Positions 59,257 through 64,000 of a stretch of 64,000 nt of DNA are shown piece by piece. The notes under the pieces are model-generated. The model was not told where the DNA came from. It saw only the letters and a list, made by a program, of their open reading frames with translations, and did no database searches. Origin of the DNA: Ananas comosus (taxonomy: Eukaryota > Streptophyta > Magnoliopsida > Poales > Bromeliaceae); NCBI RefSeq assembly GCF_001540865.1, contig NC_033635.1, forward strand, positions 6,485,590 to 6,549,589, given 5' to 3'. The position numbers and the translations under genes were made by a program. Position 1 is the stretch's first letter, and each line of letters opens with the position of its first letter.

Positions 59257-60109
59257 GGCTCCGTTTGGTTGGCGGTATAAGCGGGGATAACGGAAGTTAT
59301 CCCCGCTATTCCGCCAAACAAAATAATTTTTGGCCGGGATATTTTATCCCGGTCAAACCTCGCTATTCCCGACTATTCCGGAATAGCTTGGAATTTGCTA
59401 TTCCACCATTTTAATAGAATAGTGCTATTCCAATGTTTAATTTCAAACTTAATTAAAATTATGAATTGAATTAAAGCTAAATTATATAAATATAATATGT
59501 TATATATTATAATACATTTTTTTATTATAAAATTATTAATTGTACTATATTAATAATATTATTTATACTTAAATATTATAATAAATTTTATAATAAATTA
59601 TATTTAAATATTATAATAAATTATTTTTATTAAATTTAAGTTTAAGTAGAAATTTTAAAAAAATTATAAATTTATTAATAATAAAAAATTTATAAATTTA
59701 TTAAAATATTTATTTTTATCAAATTTATAATTTTATTATAATAAATTAATTTTATTAATTGTTCCCACCCTATTCTTATTTAAAAATTTTAAAATATAAA
59801 TATTTGAATTTAAAATTTTAAATTTNAAAATTTGAAATTTAAAAGTTAAAATTTTAAATTAAAAATATAAATTTAAAATTTAAAAATTTAAATTCAAATA
59901 TAATGAGAGGGTAATATTATTATTTTTTATTTATAACTACCCACTATTCTTCTTATTCCATCTTACCTAACCAAACGCTATTTTTCTTATTCTCAGGAAT
60001 AACCCAATTTTCATCCAAACGTAAAATTGATCTAATCCCGGCTTATACCTCAATTTATACCTATCCCTGAAATAACCACTTTTTGCTTATCCCCGAACCA
60101 AACGATACC
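59257..60109. mobile_element. Second Tourist-like element, abutting the first
   Basis: GGCTCCGTTTGGTT on the left and AACCAAACGATACC on the right, flanked by TTA at 59254-59256 and 60110-60112. It shares the left TTA with the element before it. The AT-rich core contains an N at 59826. Confidence 0.75.
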
Positions 60110-60112
60110 TTA

Positions 60113-61373
60113 GGGTCTAATTTGGGATGGAATAATCCTTAAGTAGCCTAAATTCAAACACCTAGTATAGGAGTTTATCCAGCATTTTGACACATGCATC
60201 ATCAATTCATGATCGATAAAATAAACCTAAAGATTAACACGGATATCTTTAATCTCTTTCTTGCTAGGTTTATGATAAATTATTAATTTAACTTAAATAT
60301 AAACAATTTTTTCATATTAAGGCTTATAAATTATAATATATATGTTAGAAAACAAAAACAATTGCCATATCCACTTGCGTTGTATAGAATTTTTCTTCTT
60401 TTTTCTTAACCATATCCTCTTGTGTTGTATCCCAATATATATTTCTTTTTAGAGGTTGTTGTATTGCTTTATCCTTGTTGTATAGCATTCCTATCTCGTT
60501 TTTGTGTATGTGGAACAAAGGTTTTGATGCAAGTCCTGAATTTTGTAATATGTTCGGAGAAAATGAAATAAAACTTATCAACATAAGTTTTAATTACAAG
60601 ACAAAATAAGTAGGCTGTAAAATAAGAGGTTAAAGGTGTTGTCCTAGAAAAAAACTTTTGATCCTGCACCTGGTAAGGCTCCTAGCATATACATCCCCAG
60701 TGAAATGGTGACTCCAGAAACACTCCATTCCTCAGAATACGCACAGCTTCAAGATGGCACATATATGAAGCCTAAATATACAATTTCATGATCTTGCGAA
60801 TCCTTTTATCTCTTTTCTTTGCACGGAATCTCCTAACACGCAACTGAAGAAGTGTCGCATGTCTTGATAGAAGTTTAAATAATAACAGGAAAAGAATGAA
60901 GGTATGATTCAGAATTCAAAGGAGAGTGACATTCTCAATTCAACAATCTACGAAGGACCCAAAGAAAGAAAGCATAGTAGGAGCATATAGGAACTTATTT
61001 CCCCTTTCTTTTTTTTGGGGGGGGGGCCCAATCCTGTCAAACATAAGAGCACAAAATTATCAAACTGCCAACCAGCAGAAGCCTAAAAGCAGATTTAGCT
61101 GCAGGAGCAAATTCATTACAATAATAATATGTAATACTGTTAAGTGTGCTAGCGGGCCTTTTCGTATCTTGGTCCTTTAGGCAACATAATATTAGAGCTA
61201 GCACTAAGTCGCTTCATGTCTCCACCAGAACCCCCACAGTTAAATCCATTTCTTCTAGGTCATTTCACATCAGATTGGCCTCTACCGCCACACGTATGGC
61301 ACTTTGTAATCGAATCAAAGATTAAGCAAATCACAACAACAATCAAAGAAGTTGAAACGAGAGAAAGCCTGAC
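60113..61373. other. First part of the gene's intron 1, no feature recognised
   Basis: It follows exon 1 on the minus strand. I see no additional exon with RING-ligase similarity and no named repeat. Confidence 0.4.
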
Positions 61374-61679
61374 CTGGGCCTTGATGAAACGATCCATCTC
61401 TGCATCCATTCGCTGGACCTCTCGGCCGATATCCTCATCAATCATGGGAAGGAGGAGAAGGGGGGACTCACCGGAAGATGCGGCCACACGCCGGTCTTCT
61501 AAGGATAGCCCCAGCCCGGTGGACACCGACCCCGTCTGCAGGAAATCAATGGACGAGATCTGCGAGTTCTCCTCCTTGGGCCTCTTCCTGCTCAGCTCCC
61601 ATCCGCCGTTCGATCCCACATCCGCTGCGCCCATGACTGCGCCCGGGCCGAGACCAACGGCGTTAAACACTGCCGCCAT
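61374..61679 (-). CDS. BOI/BRG-like RING E3 ubiquitin ligase, exon 1 (N-terminal)
   Basis: 102 codons from ATG at 61679 to ...DRFIKAQ, followed by a GT donor. I chose this ATG because TTAATGGCGGCA is a good plant start context. An in-frame ATG 35 codons upstream (61784) is possible. Features are a basic SRKRPKEE patch (about residues 30-37), VSTGLGLSLEDRR, which matches the VSTGLRLS motif of the family, and IGREVQRMDAEMDRFIKAQ, the start of the helical region that continues in exon 2. Together the exons give about 278 residues, normal or slightly short for the family. An extra upstream exon cannot be excluded. Confidence 0.82.
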
Positions 61680-62240
61680 TAAGAATGCCGAGAAGAGTTG
61701 GGTATCATGGGAAGGAAAAACCCTAGAAATTTTGGGCGACAAAAGATAAGGAGGGAGGGGATAAGGGAACGATCCATAGTACATGTAGGTTGCGCGTGAT
61801 CTTGGAAGCTCGCGGGATTGAAGAACGCGATCGGAGCGGAGATCTCGCCATCAACATGCACGAAATTCCTGATTTCATCTGGCTAGTTAGACATTGACGG
61901 AAAGGAGGATGATGGCGGGAAAGAGATATAGCACGAACCGCAAGGTGGAGAAAAATTGGAGTTGCGGTTTGCGCACCTAAAGGGAGACGGCTGCGGGGGC
62001 GGAGGCGCCGGCGCCGGCGCCGGCGGCTGCTGCAGGAAATGGTTCCGAGGAAAGAAGGCCATCGCCAAGGGGATTGACACAGCGGAAACGGTAGCGTGGA
62101 TCGAACAAATATGGTGGCCAACACAACATTCTGCACAGACCAAAACAGCAAACACGGATTCTCTGGAGACGTGTTGATTTCTCTTGTCTGTATTTGTACC
62201 AACTTATCTACAACGAGTGAAGGCCCGCGCTTCGCAGCGA
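61680..62240 (-). promoter_or_regulatory. 5' UTR and probable promoter of the RING ligase gene
   Basis: Upstream of the ATG on the minus strand the DNA is GC-richer, with a GGCGCC-rich run (62000-62030). I see no clear TATA box. Open frames here overlap the UTR and have no domain. Confidence 0.4.
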
Positions 62241-62704
62241 AAAATTTACGAAAAAAAATCGAAATAAATAACTAAATATTTAAAGTTTAAAATATTTTAT
62301 TATTCAAAATTTAAATTTAAATTTAGAATATAAAATGTTGAAACTTAAAATTTAAATTTTAATATATCAAATTGAAATTTCAATATTTAGAATTTAATAT
62401 TTGGATTTTTAAAATTCAATTTATAATTATATATATATATAAATAATTCTCTCTCTCCCTCTCTTTCTCTCTCTAATATATATAATATTATTTACAAATA
62501 TATATTTTATTATATATAATATTTTTATAATTCTCTCTCTCCTCTCTATATATATATATGTTTGAATAGAAAATTTTAATTGTTGTATTTAAATTTAAAG
62601 TTAAATTTAAATTTTATTTTTTTGTATGTGAATCACATACTAAAAAAAAATTGGAAAGGAAAAAAAAAAAAAAGATAAAGGAGAATATATTCTATCTATC
62701 TCTC

Positions 62705-62751
<47 letters not shown>

Positions 62752-62765
62752 GTAAATAGAAAATT
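62241..62765. repeat. AT-rich stretch with CT and TA microsatellites
   Basis: CT runs at 62448-62473 and 62697-62735, TA runs beside them and a long A run near 62656. The phrase TAGAAAATTTTAATTG occurs twice (about 62567 and 62757). Confidence 0.8.
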
Positions 62766-62772
62766 TTAATTG

Positions 62773-62847
62773 GGGAATTTCGTCGAACATCTTGCGGGCG
62801 GCGACGGGGAGGCGGCATCGCGCGTAGAGGGAGATGAGGTGGTTGCA
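62773..62847 (-). pseudogene. PPR protein fragment
   Basis: The minus strand reads [20 protein letters not shown], then FDEIP, the typical pentatricopeptide repeat phrase (LI.LYARCG....AR.VFDEMP). Only about 25 codons exist. It joins directly to kinase sequence on one side and to AT-rich DNA on the other. It cannot be a functional PPR protein. Confidence 0.65.
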
Positions 62848-62849
62848 GA

Positions 62850-63010
62850 AGGGGGGAGACCCAGGGCGGGAACGCGTAGTCGCGCCGGTGGATCCTCCGG
62901 GACATGAGCGGGATGTTGGCGTCGTCGAAGGGGAGCTGTCCCGCGAGGAGCACGAAGAGGATGACCCCGCACGACCATGCTTCGGCGCGCACCCCGTCGT
63001 ACCCGTAGCA
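62850..63010 (-). pseudogene. CIPK/SnRK3 kinase fragment, subdomains IX-X
   Basis: [20 protein letters not shown] is followed by [19 protein letters not shown] and [12 protein letters not shown]. This is the CIPK kinase C-lobe (family form [20 protein letters not shown]). It stops after FPPWVSP, where PPR text starts. The first part of the kinase is 460 bp to the right, with non-coding DNA between that has no good splice sites. GC at third positions is very high. Confidence 0.8.
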
Positions 63011-63471
63011 TTAGAAGTGAAACCTAGAAATTTATCACATGCTTGAAAAACCCTAGAAGTGTACGATTCACTTCATTTTACAATTTAATACGCAGATAAA
63101 TAATCCAGGGGACTAACACAAATAAGGGGGAATAAAAATCCATTTTCAAGTTAACTTCTTTCGCTACATACTAATAAGTTCTACAAACACAGTCCAAATC
63201 TCACATAATTTATCTTGGAAAAGCAACTCAGTTTTCACAAAATGAGCACTGATTACTATCTTGCATCCAAAGCGCATCTCAAAAGAAATATATATATATA
63301 TATATAAAAAATGAAGCTGAGAGAGAGGATGAAATGCCGTAGAAAAAATATATGTTCGTTCAGTTAAAATAAACTAATCCTATGGACCCTTCCAATAAAT
63401 AAATGAAATTAAAGCTCCTATGGCATCTAACCAACTCAAGAGAAAGTCTCAGAGCCATTAATAAACAGTAC
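63011..63471. other. Insertion-like filler between the two kinase fragments
   Basis: AT-rich, with a TA run near 63290-63305. It replaces only the about 8-10 residues (APEVLARR-like) expected between the fragments. I find no element ends. Confidence 0.4.
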
Positions 63472-63667
63472 CGCGTAGGCCAGGGTCCCGCACGCCGTGC
63501 GTAGGCGCCCGTCGCGGCCGCGCTGCTTCGCGAGGGCGGCGAGCCCGAAGTCGAAGAGCTTGAGCGCGCCGTCACGGGCGAGGAGCAGGTTCTGCGGCTT
63601 GACGTCGCGGTGCGCCACGCCGCGCACGTGGCAGTAGCGCAGCGCGGTGACGATCTGCAGCAGGTCT
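63472..63667 (-). pseudogene. CIPK/SnRK3 kinase fragment, subdomains VIb-VIII
   Basis: The minus strand reads [20 protein letters not shown], then [20 protein letters not shown] and ACGTLAYA. It contains the catalytic loop HRDVKPQN and the DFG metal-binding motif. CIPKs phosphorylate targets when bound by CBL calcium sensors. The N-lobe, the rest of the activation loop and the NAF domain are missing. The start is cut sharply at 63667 against AT-rich DNA. Confidence 0.82.
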
Positions 63668-63729
63668 AAATTATTTAATATTTATTTATATATTTTATTT
63701 TTTAATATATCTATATAAAAATAAAATAG

Positions 63730-64000
63730 CCACTATCCAGATACCAAGAAGAGTTGTCGTAAGCATGAAGTGACGTGTGAATGACTAGGCATGGAAAGAG
63801 TTCACCTTTGCGCACCCAAGCTTTACGTGTTTTGGGTTGTGTCGGTTCGCGTGCTTTTGTTGATCGTGGCTTGTCGACGATTTGAATTGACTTCCTCTTC
63901 ATATCCTCCTTCTTTGGTTTCCATGCTTGTTTTGCCTTTGGATTTGGAGTATTTGGTGTCCAAGTTTGTCTCTTCTTATGTTCTATCTTCCTTGGAATCA
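63730..64000 (-). pseudogene. Copia gag-protease junction fragment
   Basis: The minus strand gives KAWVRKGELF, then LHAYDNSSWYLDSG, the usual lead into the copia protease active site (W.LDSG). It breaks directly after DSG into AT-rich DNA. Towards 64000 the frame is basic and Pro/Thr-rich with at least one shift. It continues beyond the window edge. Confidence 0.65.

Larger units (their letters stand above)
15206..61373 (-). other. Putative 46-kb intron 1 of the RING ligase gene
   Basis: On the minus strand the donor is AAGGCCCAG|GTCAGG (61373) and the acceptor TTGATAG|GGTGAG (15206). Both boundaries are phase 0, and the joined protein reads DRFIKAQGERLRQSILEK, which is what this family has at that point. 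The donor is GT but not the usual GTAAGT. Everything between is transposons, H4 pseudogenes and AT-rich DNA. The alternative is that assembly or rearrangement brought two halves of different copies into line; the same strand and exact phase argue against that. Confidence 0.75.

Noticed and set aside
61723..62202. Minus-strand 159-codon frame upstream of exon 1 as a separate gene
   Set aside because: It overlaps the gene's 5' UTR and promoter, is Arg/Ser/Pro-rich and has no family match.

Overview
This is nuclear DNA of a flowering plant. There are no bacterial-type operons; protein-coding islands are sparse, and most of the window is retrotransposon LTRs, MITEs and AT-rich filler. The very GC-rich kinase/PPR fragments near the right end suggest a commelinid monocot, possibly pineapple or a relative; this is inference from composition only. 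Single N bases at 5104, 24586, 36590 and 59826 mark small assembly uncertainties.

The only convincing host gene is a BOI/BRG-type RING E3 ubiquitin ligase on the minus strand. Exon 1 lies at 61374-61679 and exon 2 at 14675-15205. The two join in phase across ...FIKAQ|GERLRQS... to give about 278 residues. If the assembly is right, intron 1 is 46,168 bp long and holds nearly everything else in the window.

Layout. 1-14.6 kb (downstream of the gene): degenerate foldbacks, a Tourist MITE (5023-5473), copia and gypsy remnants, a rearranged trio of LTR copies (6139-11432) and a clean solo LTR (11687-13785, target duplication GGCGA). 14.7-15.2 kb: gene exon 2. 15.2-23 kb (intron): a perfect 19-bp hairpin, a small hAT MITE, Tourist MITEs and a copia-like LTR remnant. 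22.9-47.7 kb: a tandem array of histone H4 pseudogenes invaded by solo LTRs that are nested inside one another. The order, outermost first, is an H4 pseudogene, a 4-kb solo LTR (duplication AGATC), a second solo LTR of the same family (CATCG), and then three insertions side by side: a 2.4-kb solo LTR (TCTGT), a truncated Ty1-copia element with a further LTR inside it, and a complete but dead 5.5-kb Ty3-gypsy element (ACAGT). 47.9-51.8 kb: a non-autonomous element with three LTRs and two internal regions. 52.8-55.5 kb: another solo LTR (GTGCA) with a CAG tract. 57.8-60.1 kb: two abutting Tourist-like elements, one carrying a Mutator-like MITE. 61.4-62.2 kb: exon 1 and the likely promoter. 62.8-64 kb: a CIPK-kinase/PPR fragment chimera and a copia protease fragment.

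Most of the large solo LTRs share one architecture in their sense direction: TGTA start, TATA box, CT-rich tract, a 5' splice-site-like AAGGTRAG, then about 450 bp before the end a conserved hairpin (CCCACTGGGAACTAT...ATAGTTCTCAC), then a GGCGTGACA end. The hairpin keeps its pairing while stem length and loop change between copies. Two LTR families also carry arrays of palindromes with core ACCGGT in the U3 promoter part. These shared parts are the best candidates for an undescribed regulatory system of a retrotransposon lineage.
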